Shown piece after piece: positions 31,786-40,228 of a DNA stretch of 64,000 nt (position 1 is the first letter of the stretch; the number at the start of each line of letters is the position of its first letter). The stretch spans positions 186,001-250,000 of the forward strand of contig JADJKB010000003.1 of the NCBI GenBank assembly GCA_016706225.1, given 5' to 3'. The notes under the pieces were generated by a model. It searched no databases, was not told where the DNA came from, and was given only the letters and a program-made list of their open reading frames with translations. The DNA comes from Myxococcales bacterium (GTDB taxonomy: Bacteria > Myxococcota_A > Polyangia > Polyangiales > Polyangiaceae). Made by a program: the position numbers and the translations under genes.

Positions 31786-33303
31786 ATGTTCCAGAAAGTT
31801 CTCATCGCAAACCGCGGAGAAATCGCCGTTCGCATTGCCCGCACGCTGAAGGAGATGGGCATCGTCCCGGTCGCCGTCATGAGTGAGGTCGATCGCGATG
31901 CGTTGCACGTGCGCGTCGCTGGAGAGGCCTACGAGATCGGGCCGGCGCCAGCCGCCGAGAGCTACCTCCGCATCGACAAACTGATCGAGGTGGCAAAACG
32001 TTCGGGCTGCCAAGCCCTGATCCCGGGCTACGGCTTCCTGAGCGAGAACCCGGCTCTGCCGGAGGCCTGCGAGGACAACGGCATCGTCTTCATTGGTCCT
32101 CCGGCGAGCGCCATGCGGGAGCTCGGCTCGAAGACCGCGGCGCGCGAGAAGATGAGCGCGGCGGGTGTCCCCATCGTTCCCGGTGGCCCGGCGAACACCG
32201 CGGAAGAGGCACTCGTCACCGCGGCGCGCATCGGATATCCGGTCATGCTGAAGGCGACGGCCGGCGGCGGCGGCAAAGGCATGCGGCTGGTCGCGACGGA
32301 GGCGGAGCTGCCGGGCGCCCTCGAGCGCGCCAAGAGCGAAGCCAAGAAGGCCTTCGGTAACGACGAGGTCTACCTGGAAAAGGCCATCGTTCGGCCACGC
32401 CACGTCGAAGTGCAGGTGCTCGGCGATAGGCAAGGCAACGTCGTGCACTTGTTCGAGCGGGACTGCTCGGTTCAGCGCCGTCACCAGAAGGTGGTGGAAG
32501 AGACGCCCTGCCCGGTGCTCGACGACGCGACGGCCCGAAAGATGGGGGAGGTCGCGGTGAAGGGCGCGAAAGCGGTCGGTTATTACTCCGCCGGCACCTT
32601 CGAGTTCCTGCTGGCCGAGGACGGTTCTTTCTACTTCCTCGAAGTGAACACCCGGCTGCAGGTCGAACACCCCATCACGGAGCTGTGCACCGGCGTCGAC
32701 CTCGTGCGCGAGATGGTACGCATCGCCGATGGTGAGCCGCTCGGCTACGCGCAGGACGCGATCACGCGGCGCGGCGCCGCCATCGAATGCCGCGTCTACG
32801 CCGAGGATCCGAGCACTGGGTTTCTCCCGAGCCCGGGGCTGATCAACGAGCTGCGTGTGCCCGCGGGTCCTGGCGTCCGCGACGACAGCGGCGCGTACGA
32901 GGGCTGCACGATCAGCTCCAACTACGACCCGTTGATCTCGAAGTTGTGTGTGTGGGCGTCGACTCGAGAGCAGGCGCTGGCCCGCATGCGCCGCGCGCTC
33001 TCCGAGTACGTCGTCGCCGGCATCCGCACGAACCTACCGTTCCACGAGCGCCTGTTCGAGCACCCGGAGTTCCTGTCCGGCCGCTACGACACGTCGCTCA
33101 TCGAGCGCAACAAGGCCGAGCTGCTCAGCGGCACGCGGATCCCCGACCGGGACAAACACTTGTTCGCGGCAGCGGTGGCGCTCGCCACGTTCCGCGAGAA
33201 GCGCGGACCCAGCAGCCTGGCCGCACAGAACGGCAACGAACCCGGCCTGGCGCCCTGGGTCGCGGCGCAGCGGTCACGTCTGACTCCGGGGAGGCCCCGC
33301 TGA
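31786..33303 (+). CDS. Biotin carboxylase (acetyl/propionyl-CoA carboxylase alpha type)
   Basis: 505 aa. ATP-grasp enzyme that carboxylates biotin. It starts with MFQKVLIANRGEIAVRIART and shows LKATAGGGGKGMRLV (ATP loop), RHVEVQVLGD, ERDCSVQRRHQKVVEE and EVNTRLQVEHPITE, plus a normal BC C-terminal domain. It is about 50 residues longer than AccC, but the extension (from DKHLFAAAVALATF) does not contain the MKM biotin site, so a separate BCCP is needed. No carboxyltransferase gene is nearby; the next gene, 1 base away, is a CoA-transferase. It may serve acyl-CoA carboxylation rather than the housekeeping ACC. Confidence 0.9.
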   Translation: MFQKVLIANRGEIAVRIARTLKEMGIVPVAVMSEVDRDALHVRVAGEAYEIGPAPAAESYLRIDKLIEVAKRSGCQALIPGYGFLSENPALPEACEDNGIVFIGPPASAMRELGSKTAAREKMSAAGVPIVPGGPANTAEEALVTAARIGYPVMLKATAGGGGKGMRLVATEAELPGALERAKSEAKKAFGNDEVYLEKAIVRPRHVEVQVLGDRQGNVVHLFERDCSVQRRHQKVVEETPCPVLDDATARKMGEVAVKGAKAVGYYSAGTFEFLLAEDGSFYFLEVNTRLQVEHPITELCTGVDLVREMVRIADGEPLGYAQDAITRRGAAIECRVYAEDPSTGFLPSPGLINELRVPAGPGVRDDSGAYEGCTISSNYDPLISKLCVWASTREQALARMRRALSEYVVAGIRTNLPFHERLFEHPEFLSGRYDTSLIERNKAELLSGTRIPDRDKHLFAAAVALATFREKRGPSSLAAQNGNEPGLAPWVAAQRSRLTPGRPR

Positions 33304-33304
33304 C

Positions 33305-34462
33305 ATGGCCGCGCTCTCCGGTGTCCGGGTGCTCGACCTCACCCGACTCTTGCCAGGCCCCTTCGCCACCCTGGTGCTCGCCGAGCTCGGCGCACAGGTG
33401 GACAAGATCGAAGATCCGAACCTGGGCGATTACACCCGGCATGCGCCGCCCGTGGTCGGGCCCCACGGTGCGGCGTTCCACGCGCTGAACCGCGGCAAAC
33501 GCAGCGCCGTGCTCGATCTGAAGAGCAGCGAAGGTGTGCGCGTGTTCGAGCGCCTGCTGCCGCACTACGACGTGCTGTTCGAGCAGTTCCGACCTGGCGT
33601 CCTCGATCGGTTGGGGATCGGCCACCAACGTCTGCTCGAGCTCTGCCCGAAGCTCGTGATCTGCGCGCTGACCGGCTACGGACAGACCGGACCGCTCAAG
33701 TCACGCGCGGGCCACGATCTCAACTATCTGGCGCGGGCGGGTCTGGTAGGATTGGGCGGCCCCGCCGAGAGCAAACCCACCATCCCGCCATTCCAGCTCG
33801 CGGACGTGAGCGGCGGGCTGTGGAGTGTGATCGCCATCCTGGCGAGCCTGCGCGAGCGCGACCAGACCGGGCGGGGCCAAGTGCTCGACATCGCGATGTT
33901 GGACTCCGTGGTTCCGTTCGCGACCATTGCGCTATCCAAGATCCTGGGCGGCGAGCTTCCGGAGCGCGGCAACGAGCTGCTCACTGGCGGCGTCGCCCCC
34001 TACGACACGTACACGACTGCCGACGGCGAGACGATGACCCTCGGCGCCCTGGAGCCGAAATTCCTGACCAAGTTCTGCGCCGCAAACGCCATCGAGGTCG
34101 ATCTGAGCGCCCTCATGCCGGGCCCCCACCAAGTGGAGCTGAAGCGCCGCTTCGCAGAGGTCATTGCGCAGAAGACCCGCCGCGAGTGGGAGGCATTCAA
34201 CGCCGAGCATGATGTGTGTTTCGAGCCAGCGTTGCGACCCGACGAGCTGCTCTCGGATCCGCAGATCGCCGCACGCGGTTTGTTCTTCGAGGGCAAAGCA
34301 GGAGAAGAGACGGTGCGTTATTACCGCACGCCGGTCACTCCGCGGGATCTCGCACCCACGCCCGCCCCGGGCCCTGGTGAACACACGGATGCAATCTTGC
34401 GAGAGGCCGGCTTCGACGCTGACGAGCTCGCCGCACTCCGCGCCGCCAACGTCATCCGCTGA
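33305..34462 (+). CDS. Class III CoA-transferase (CaiB/BaiF family)
   Basis: 385 aa. The family N-terminus is clear: LSGVRVLDLTRLLPGPFATLVLAELGAQVDKIE. It has RGKRSAVLDLKS, then the catalytic Asp region GHDLNYLARAG and the C-terminal IAARGLFFE and PAPGPGEHTDAILRE blocks. Such enzymes move CoA between carboxylic acids or epimerise 2-methylacyl-CoA. Members with this sequence style are often called alpha-methylacyl-CoA racemase or L-carnitine dehydratase; the substrate cannot be fixed here. It is one base after the biotin carboxylase stop, certainly co-transcribed. Confidence 0.9.
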   Translation: MAALSGVRVLDLTRLLPGPFATLVLAELGAQVDKIEDPNLGDYTRHAPPVVGPHGAAFHALNRGKRSAVLDLKSSEGVRVFERLLPHYDVLFEQFRPGVLDRLGIGHQRLLELCPKLVICALTGYGQTGPLKSRAGHDLNYLARAGLVGLGGPAESKPTIPPFQLADVSGGLWSVIAILASLRERDQTGRGQVLDIAMLDSVVPFATIALSKILGGELPERGNELLTGGVAPYDTYTTADGETMTLGALEPKFLTKFCAANAIEVDLSALMPGPHQVELKRRFAEVIAQKTRREWEAFNAEHDVCFEPALRPDELLSDPQIAARGLFFEGKAGEETVRYYRTPVTPRDLAPTPAPGPGEHTDAILREAGFDADELAALRAANVIR

Positions 34463-34471
34463 CCGGGCGGC

Positions 34472-35515
34472 TCAGATCTTCTTGAATTCCTCGACGAATT
34501 CCCAGTCGGCGATCAAGTGTTTGCGGAGCAGCACGCTGAGCAGGGCCGCGAAGAGCTTCTCCCATTGCACGTGCTCTCCGAGAATTTCGCTGGCGTCGGC
34601 GCCGTGTGAAACCGCGCGCAGCGCCGCCACCAGATCGCGCGCGGTCAGGTGATCGCCGTGATCGTCCGCGGCGGCCGGTTCTCGTGAACGCGAAGAGCGC
34701 CGCGCGGGCAGGTTGATCGTGGTCCCGTCGAGCAGCGTGACCGCCACCATCTTGCCCTTGCCCTGCCGCGGCGGGGGCAGGCTGATGTCGCGAGCGGAGA
34801 TCTGCGGACCGGAGTCCGGCGGAAAGCTCTCGGCCTTGGCGACGGGTTCTCTGCGGGCAGCGGGGCGCACCGATGGAGCTCTCGCCGCCGGTCGCTCGGA
34901 GGCTCGCGGCTCAGGTGGGCGACTCGCGGGACTCTGCGGAACCGGAGTACCGGCCGCAGGGGTCGCAGGCGACTCCAGCGGCTCGGCGCTCGCCGCGGCC
35001 GCGTGGGGAGGGCTCGACGGCGCGAAGCGAGTCGTCGCCGGCTGCTCGGCAGCTGCGACCGTCGCGTCGCCGCCGTAGTACGCACGAATGGCCCCACGGA
35101 TGTCCGAGAGCGGTGCGATCATGGCTCGAACGGGCAGACCAGAGTAGCGGGCCACCTCTTCCTTTGCGGCGTCGTCCTCCGGATTGTCCATCGCGATGTA
35201 CAGGGTCTCGCCGCTGCCGCGCACGCGTCGCACGAAGATCGGAACCAGCGAGTGCCGTTCGGCGACTTCGCGCGGCACCAGGTTCAAGAGCTGCCTGGAG
35301 AAGTCGATGTGGTACAGCGACACCCAGGGCACACTGAGCTGCTGGCTCAAGATCTGTGTGACCTGCGTCTCGGTGACGAGCCCACTCGCCACCAAGAGCG
35401 TGCCGAAGCGACGGCCATCCTTCTTCTGGAGCGCCAGAGTCTCTTCGAGCTGCTCGCGCGTGATGATCTGGGCCTCGACCAGCAGCTCCCCAAGGCGAAC
35501 GCGAGGTGCGGACAT
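34472..35515 (-). CDS. Stand-alone tandem MshEN-domain protein, candidate cyclic-di-GMP receptor
   Basis: 347 aa. Residues 7-30 and 36-60 are two consecutive MshEN-type motifs (RLGELLVEAQIITREQLEE and RFGTLLVASGLVTETQV), each with the R-L/F-G-x-x-L-V start and a Gln near its end. In MshE and relatives this pair binds cyclic-di-GMP. The rest of the GspE N-terminal fold runs to about residue 150 (IRAYYGGDA). A Pro/Ala/Arg-rich linker follows. The last 100 residues contain a small helical domain (LTARDLVAALRAVSHGADASEI, WEKLFAALLSVLLRKHLIADW). There is no ATPase domain, so it is a receptor or adaptor rather than a secretion motor. Confidence 0.8.
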   Translation of the reverse strand: MSAPRVRLGELLVEAQIITREQLEETLALQKKDGRRFGTLLVASGLVTETQVTQILSQQLSVPWVSLYHIDFSRQLLNLVPREVAERHSLVPIFVRRVRGSGETLYIAMDNPEDDAAKEEVARYSGLPVRAMIAPLSDIRGAIRAYYGGDATVAAAEQPATTRFAPSSPPHAAAASAEPLESPATPAAGTPVPQSPASRPPEPRASERPAARAPSVRPAARREPVAKAESFPPDSGPQISARDISLPPPRQGKGKMVAVTLLDGTTINLPARRSSRSREPAAADDHGDHLTARDLVAALRAVSHGADASEILGEHVQWEKLFAALLSVLLRKHLIADWEFVEEFKKI

Positions 35516-35766
35516 CGAGGGCGAGTCTAGCAGCGAGCCCCCCGTTGCCCGAAAAACTCGGGGTTTTGCCGGAGCCAGCCGGCTGGGGCGGGGCGGTCCG
35601 TCCGCGAAAGGCGCGCCCGGGGCTTCTATTCAGGCCCGGCCTGGGCAATACTCCAGGCCTTGTGCGGGGGTCTTGGGATGAACCGCAACACCCGTGCCGT
35701 CGACAACTTGGCGCCGCCGACCGGGCGTCAGTCGTCATTTCAACCAATTAGGACGGGAGTGCGTCG

Positions 35767-38460
35767 ATGGTAGCGGCGGAACCGACTCGGGCATGCCCCC
35801 AGTGCGGTGCGACCTGCCAGCCCACTCATCAGTACTGTCCGACCTGCGGCTTCCCGGTGGCAAACGTCAGTCAGTCCAGCGAAGACCGCATGATCGGCCG
35901 GACCCTGCCCGGCGGTTACCACATCCTGGATCTGGTCAGCGTCGGCGGCATGGGTCGGGTCTATCGGGCCGAGCAGAGCGTTCTGGGTCGCACCGTTGCG
36001 GTGAAGGTCATTCACCCGCACCTCTTGGCGGACGAGAACGCGGCGCTCCGGTTCATGACGGAGGCCCGCGCGGCCTCACAGTTGAACCACCCGAACTCGG
36101 TCTCGGTCTTCGACTTCGGGCGCACCGAGGACGGCCAGCCCTACCTGGTCATGGAATTTCTGCGAGGCAAGGACCTCGCGACCGTCGCCTGGGAAGAGGG
36201 ACCCCTGCCCTTCAGCCGCATCGTCGACGTGCTGCGGCAGGCCCTCACGGCACTCGGTGAAGCCCACGAGCTTGGCATCGTGCATCGGGATTTGAAGCCC
36301 GAGAACATCATCCTCGAGCCGCTTCGACGCGGCGGCGACTTCGTCAAGGTCGTCGACTTCGGGCTCGCCAAACTCAAGGGCGACGCCCAGGGTCGGAGCA
36401 TCACCAACCCCGGCATCGTGTGCGGAACACCAGACTACATGGCGCCGGAACAGGGCCGCGGCGACGCGCTCGACGGCCGTAGCGACCTCTACGGCCTCGG
36501 CGTCGTGTTGTTCCAACTGCTGACGGGCCGCCTGCCGTTCGACGCCGACAGCCCGACGCAGGTGGTGATGATGCACCTCACCATCCCGATGCCCGATCCG
36601 CGCCAGGTAGCGCCGGAGCGGAACATCCCGGACGTACTGGTCGACGTCGTCACGAAGGCAATGGCCAAGGAGGCCGACCAGCGTTACCAGGACGCGATCG
36701 AGTTCTCGGACGCACTCCTGGCGGCGCTCCGAGCGTTCGAGGGTGTGCCTTCCTCTCCTGTCGCGTCCGTCGGACCGGGAACGCTGCAGCCTGGCATGGA
36801 GGGCACGCTGACCGCACTCGGAGTCGAGTGTCCGGCCTGCAACTCCCGGGTCGCTTCCGCAAAGTTCTGCGGCGAGTGCGGCGAGCGGTTGCCGCTGAAG
36901 TCCCGCCCGGACAGCCCGACCCGCGCAGATTTTCCGCTTCCGCTGCTGGCCCGCGAAGAAGATCTGGCGTGGCTCGAAGACCGCCGCCGCCAGGTAGTGA
37001 ACAGCATCGTCGGCGCCCGCATCGTGGGCGAAGCCGGCAGCGGAAAAACACGACTGCTTCAAGAGTTTGCGGCGCGCGCCCGCGCCGATGGCGATTGCGT
37101 GGTGCTCGTCGGCCCGGACCCGTTCTGGTGCGAGGCCGCCAATTCATCGTTGCGCGACGCACTGAAAGGCCTGACCGGCCTGGATGAAAAAGCCATCCGC
37201 GCGCTATCGGAAGACGCGAGCCCCGAGGCGCGCCGCGGCATCGAGGACGTCTTCGACGGCGAGCGAACTCGCCGAGACGACAAACGTTCGGCGGCCGAGC
37301 GCCGTTTCGCTGCCGCCGAAGCCTTGCGCTGGGCGTTGCTCGGTGCGGCGTCCGCCACCTCGAAGCGGGTGATCCTGGCCATCGACGAGCTGCACCGCAT
37401 CGACGGGCCGAGTCGCGCGGCTTTTGCCGATGCTTTGGGGGAACCGCCCGAAGCCCGCGTGCTCATGGTGTGCACCCACGCGCCAGGTTTCGAGTCCGGG
37501 TGGGGTGCGAGCCACGCTGCGCGTGTCCTGTCCGGGCTCCCACCGCAGGCACTCTCCCAGGTGCTGTCGATGGTGCCGACGGCACAGCTCGACGCAGCGG
37601 AGGACGAGACCGGGCGCGGGGTCCTGCCGATGTACGCGGAGCAGCTGTTGCGCTTCCACCTCGACGGCGGCAATGACCCACCGCGACGGCTCGGCGATCT
37701 CGTGGGCCTGCGCGTCGATACCTTGGATCCATCCGCTCGGCGAACCCTGCAGTCCCTCAGCGTGCTCGGCGATCGCGTCGAGCTCGACATGCTCTTGGCA
37801 CTTTTACCAAAGAACCATCCCGTCGAGACCTCTCTGGTCGAGCTGCAGACCGCGGGCATGGCGGTGCGCGCGGGTGAAGTTTGGTCCACTTCACACCCCC
37901 TCTTGCGTGAGCTGGTCCTGACCGGCATCCCGGCAGCAGTCCGGCGCGAGCTGCACGCAAAGGCGCTCCGGGTCTGTGAGCAGCACGCAGCACCCATCGA
38001 GGCTCAGGCTCTCCACGCCTACGAGGCCCAAGACTCGTTCCAAGCGTTGCTCCTGCTCGAACAGGTCGCCGACCGGGCAACCGCGCGAGGAGATCTCAAC
38101 ACCGAGATCGAAGCGCTGCGGCGAGGCCTCGAGATCGCTCGCCGCGACGTGGCCCGCGGCGAGCTCGACGATCCCCTGCGTGCCGTCCTGATCTTCGCGC
38201 GCAAGCTGGGCGCGGCGTTGACGCGTGCCGGGAACTTTGCCGACGCCGAGGGCATTCTGCGGGAGGCCCTCGACATCGCGGGGCCCAGTGGAGCCGATCG
38301 CGCACGTGTGCTCGGCAGCCTCGCGCAGGTCGCTCACGGTCGCCACCGCGAGGCCGAAGCGGTCAACTACATCGATCAAGCCATCGACACGGCCCGGCAG
38401 TCCGGCGCGTACGACTTGGTTTCGAGCTTCAGCGACGCCCGAAAAGCCTGGGCAAACTGA
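35767..38460 (+). CDS. Ser/Thr protein kinase with zinc ribbons and C-terminal NTPase/TPR region
   Basis: 897 aa. Residues 10-27 are a zinc ribbon (CPQC...CPTC). Residues about 43-335 are a Pkn-type kinase with GGMGRVYRAEQ, AVKVIHPH, HRDLKPENI, VVDFGLAKL and GTPDYMAPEQ, all catalytic residues present. A second zinc ribbon (CPACNSRVASAKFCGECG) starts near residue 354. Next comes an AAA/STAND-like ATPase with Walker A GEAGSGKTRL (about 421) and IDELHRIDG. Residues about 640-890 are helical repeats (TPR-like). No transmembrane segment. Such kinases are abundant in Myxococcota. The NTPase/TPR part probably binds partners. GGACGGGAG precedes the ATG. Confidence 0.88.
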   Translation: MVAAEPTRACPQCGATCQPTHQYCPTCGFPVANVSQSSEDRMIGRTLPGGYHILDLVSVGGMGRVYRAEQSVLGRTVAVKVIHPHLLADENAALRFMTEARAASQLNHPNSVSVFDFGRTEDGQPYLVMEFLRGKDLATVAWEEGPLPFSRIVDVLRQALTALGEAHELGIVHRDLKPENIILEPLRRGGDFVKVVDFGLAKLKGDAQGRSITNPGIVCGTPDYMAPEQGRGDALDGRSDLYGLGVVLFQLLTGRLPFDADSPTQVVMMHLTIPMPDPRQVAPERNIPDVLVDVVTKAMAKEADQRYQDAIEFSDALLAALRAFEGVPSSPVASVGPGTLQPGMEGTLTALGVECPACNSRVASAKFCGECGERLPLKSRPDSPTRADFPLPLLAREEDLAWLEDRRRQVVNSIVGARIVGEAGSGKTRLLQEFAARARADGDCVVLVGPDPFWCEAANSSLRDALKGLTGLDEKAIRALSEDASPEARRGIEDVFDGERTRRDDKRSAAERRFAAAEALRWALLGAASATSKRVILAIDELHRIDGPSRAAFADALGEPPEARVLMVCTHAPGFESGWGASHAARVLSGLPPQALSQVLSMVPTAQLDAAEDETGRGVLPMYAEQLLRFHLDGGNDPPRRLGDLVGLRVDTLDPSARRTLQSLSVLGDRVELDMLLALLPKNHPVETSLVELQTAGMAVRAGEVWSTSHPLLRELVLTGIPAAVRRELHAKALRVCEQHAAPIEAQALHAYEAQDSFQALLLLEQVADRATARGDLNTEIEALRRGLEIARRDVARGELDDPLRAVLIFARKLGAALTRAGNFADAEGILREALDIAGPSGADRARVLGSLAQVAHGRHREAEAVNYIDQAIDTARQSGAYDLVSSFSDARKAWAN

Positions 38461-38491
38461 GCGAATCGGCAGTCGGGGACAGGTTTCGGTG

Positions 38492-39535
38492 GTGAACAGC
38501 ACGAAAGCGGGAGTGACGCCGCCTCAGCTGGTGGCCCGCTGGGACCTCGACAAGACCTACCTTCGCACCGAGTTCGACACGGTGCGCGACCTCGTTCGCA
38601 CCGCCATCGAGCGCCCGGACCGCAAACGCTCCGTTCCCGGCGCCGCCACCCTGCTTCGGGAGCTCAAGCGCTCTGGCGCCTGGGTCCACATCTTGAGTGG
38701 GAGCCCGCGCCAGATGCGCGGCAGGCTCGAAGAGAAGCTCGCCATCGATCGCGTCCGTTACGACGAGCTGACGCTCAAGCCAAATCTGAGCAACGCGCTG
38801 CGCCTCCGCTTTCGCGCCATGCGCGATCAGCTCGGCTACAAACTCCCCAGTCTGCTCAGCGCGCGCGCGCGCGACCAGCATCGCGGGGCGAGCCCGGCCG
38901 AGCTCTCGGAAGTGCTGGTGGGGGACGACGCCGAAGCGGACGCCTTCGTCTACTCTCTGTATGCCGACGTGTGCGCGGGAGCGGTGGACGAGACGCTGCT
39001 CCGTCGTGTGCTCGAGAAGGGCCGCGTCTATTCGGACCAAGCCGAGGTTGCCCTCGAGGCTCAGCGCAACATCGAACCCACGCCCGCCGTCCATCGCATC
39101 TTGATCCACCTCGACCGGCAGACCTCGCCCAGTCAATTTCGGGATTACGGACCGCGGGTCGTGCCCTTCTACAACTACCTCCAGGCCGCCATCGTGCTGA
39201 GGGAAGACGGTCACGTGTCGGCGGAGGCCGTGCTGCGCGTGGCCTCGGAGCTGGTGCAGCACCACCGCTTCGACGCCGATGCGCTCGCCCGCAGCTACTT
39301 CGAGCTGGTCCGCCGCGGCCACGTGAGAAAATCGCCGGTGGAGGCCCTGGGGCGGGCCCTCTCGGACCTGAGTGGCCGCCTGCCGACATTGCACGAGCTG
39401 ACCACCATGGTCGAGCAGCTGGCGGATCGAGAAATCGAACCCACCGCTCTGCCGGAGACCCCGGTGATGGACTACCTGGCCCTGGCGGACACCCATCGGG
39501 GCGGCAAGAACCGGCGGCGACCCGGCTCGGGCTGA
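38492..39535 (+). CDS. App1-like HAD phosphatase domain protein
   Basis: 347 aa from GTG at 38492, with AGG 8 bases upstream; another GTG three bases earlier is possible. The N-terminal part has ARWDLDKTYLRTEF, the DxD-type nucleophile motif of the HAD superfamily, followed by VHILSGSPRQMR with the conserved Ser and VGDDAEADAFVYSLYAD with the acidic metal ligands. This order is that of the App1/DUF2183 phosphatidate phosphatase-like domain. The C-terminal 150 residues are helical and unassigned. A phospholipid-related substrate is inferred from the family only. It lies 31 bases after the kinase gene, likely co-transcribed. Confidence 0.75.
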   Translation: MNSTKAGVTPPQLVARWDLDKTYLRTEFDTVRDLVRTAIERPDRKRSVPGAATLLRELKRSGAWVHILSGSPRQMRGRLEEKLAIDRVRYDELTLKPNLSNALRLRFRAMRDQLGYKLPSLLSARARDQHRGASPAELSEVLVGDDAEADAFVYSLYADVCAGAVDETLLRRVLEKGRVYSDQAEVALEAQRNIEPTPAVHRILIHLDRQTSPSQFRDYGPRVVPFYNYLQAAIVLREDGHVSAEAVLRVASELVQHHRFDADALARSYFELVRRGHVRKSPVEALGRALSDLSGRLPTLHELTTMVEQLADREIEPTALPETPVMDYLALADTHRGGKNRRRPGSG

Positions 39536-39619
39536 GTCGGGGTCGGGTTTACGCGGGAGGGCCTTTGACTTTCGTCGCAATTCAAGGCAGGGAAAGCCGC
39601 CCGTGAGAGGATCGCCAAC

Positions 39620-40228
39620 GTGGATAGTGACCTGGCGGAGGCAATCTCAGCCCTCAAAGATGTGATGAAGCGCCGCGGGGTGCGAGCCAGCTTCGGAAAG
39701 GCTTCACCCGAGCTGGTGACCGCGCTCCGAAGCAAGCTGCGCCTGCCGCGCAGGTATCGGGATTTCCTCAGTGAAGCCGACCCACTCGACGTCGAGACGC
39801 GCACTCCGCCGGAGCGTGTCCGGCTTCTGCCGTCGGCTGATCTCGAGGCTGAACAACACGGGTTTTGCCTCGACGACAAGGGAGAGGCCGTCAAGGCGGC
39901 GTCACCCCAAGGTTGGCGCCCGAGCTGGGTGATTGTCGGCCACAGCGCGCTGCTCGGCGACCCGTACTTCCTCGACACCTCCGCCCCTGATCCGGAGGGA
40001 GATTGCCCCGTCTACACTGCGATGAGCGGGACCGACAACTGGAAGCCGCGCCTCTGCGCCACCAGCTTCGCGCTGTTCGTTCGCATCCTTGCCGTCGGGA
40101 TGGAGGTCGCTGAGGGCTTCGCCGAAGAAGACGTCGACACGGACGACGAGCAGACCTTCCGCGACGCCTTCGGCCCGCGCCTGCGGGAGTACGACCCGGC
40201 GGCGTTGAAGGCCGGACACTGGACGTGA
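39620..40228 (+). CDS. SMI1/KNR4 (SUKH) family protein
   Basis: 202 aa, GTG start. The SUKH pattern is seen in LVTALRSKLRLPRRYRDFLSEADP and a later SWVIVGHSALLGDPYFLDTS, the strand pair around the conserved Gly-Asp. The C-terminus is helical (LFVRILAVGMEVAEGF). SUKH proteins are often immunity proteins of contact-dependent toxins, or housekeeping regulators. No toxin gene is adjacent, so an immunity role is not supported. The stop overlaps the hisD start as GTGA, suggesting translational coupling to a histidine biosynthesis gene. Confidence 0.8.
   Translation: MDSDLAEAISALKDVMKRRGVRASFGKASPELVTALRSKLRLPRRYRDFLSEADPLDVETRTPPERVRLLPSADLEAEQHGFCLDDKGEAVKAASPQGWRPSWVIVGHSALLGDPYFLDTSAPDPEGDCPVYTAMSGTDNWKPRLCATSFALFVRILAVGMEVAEGFAEEDVDTDDEQTFRDAFGPRLREYDPAALKAGHWT

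Noticed and set aside
35678..35773. 31-codon frame (starts MNRNTRAVDN) just before the kinase gene
   Set aside because: It overlaps the kinase start, has no clear ribosome-binding site, and the sequence has no peptide-like feature; could be a leader peptide but is unsupported.
39620..40228. Toxin-immunity pair based on the SUKH protein
   Set aside because: No polymorphic toxin gene or secretion signal next to it; the neighbour is hisD.
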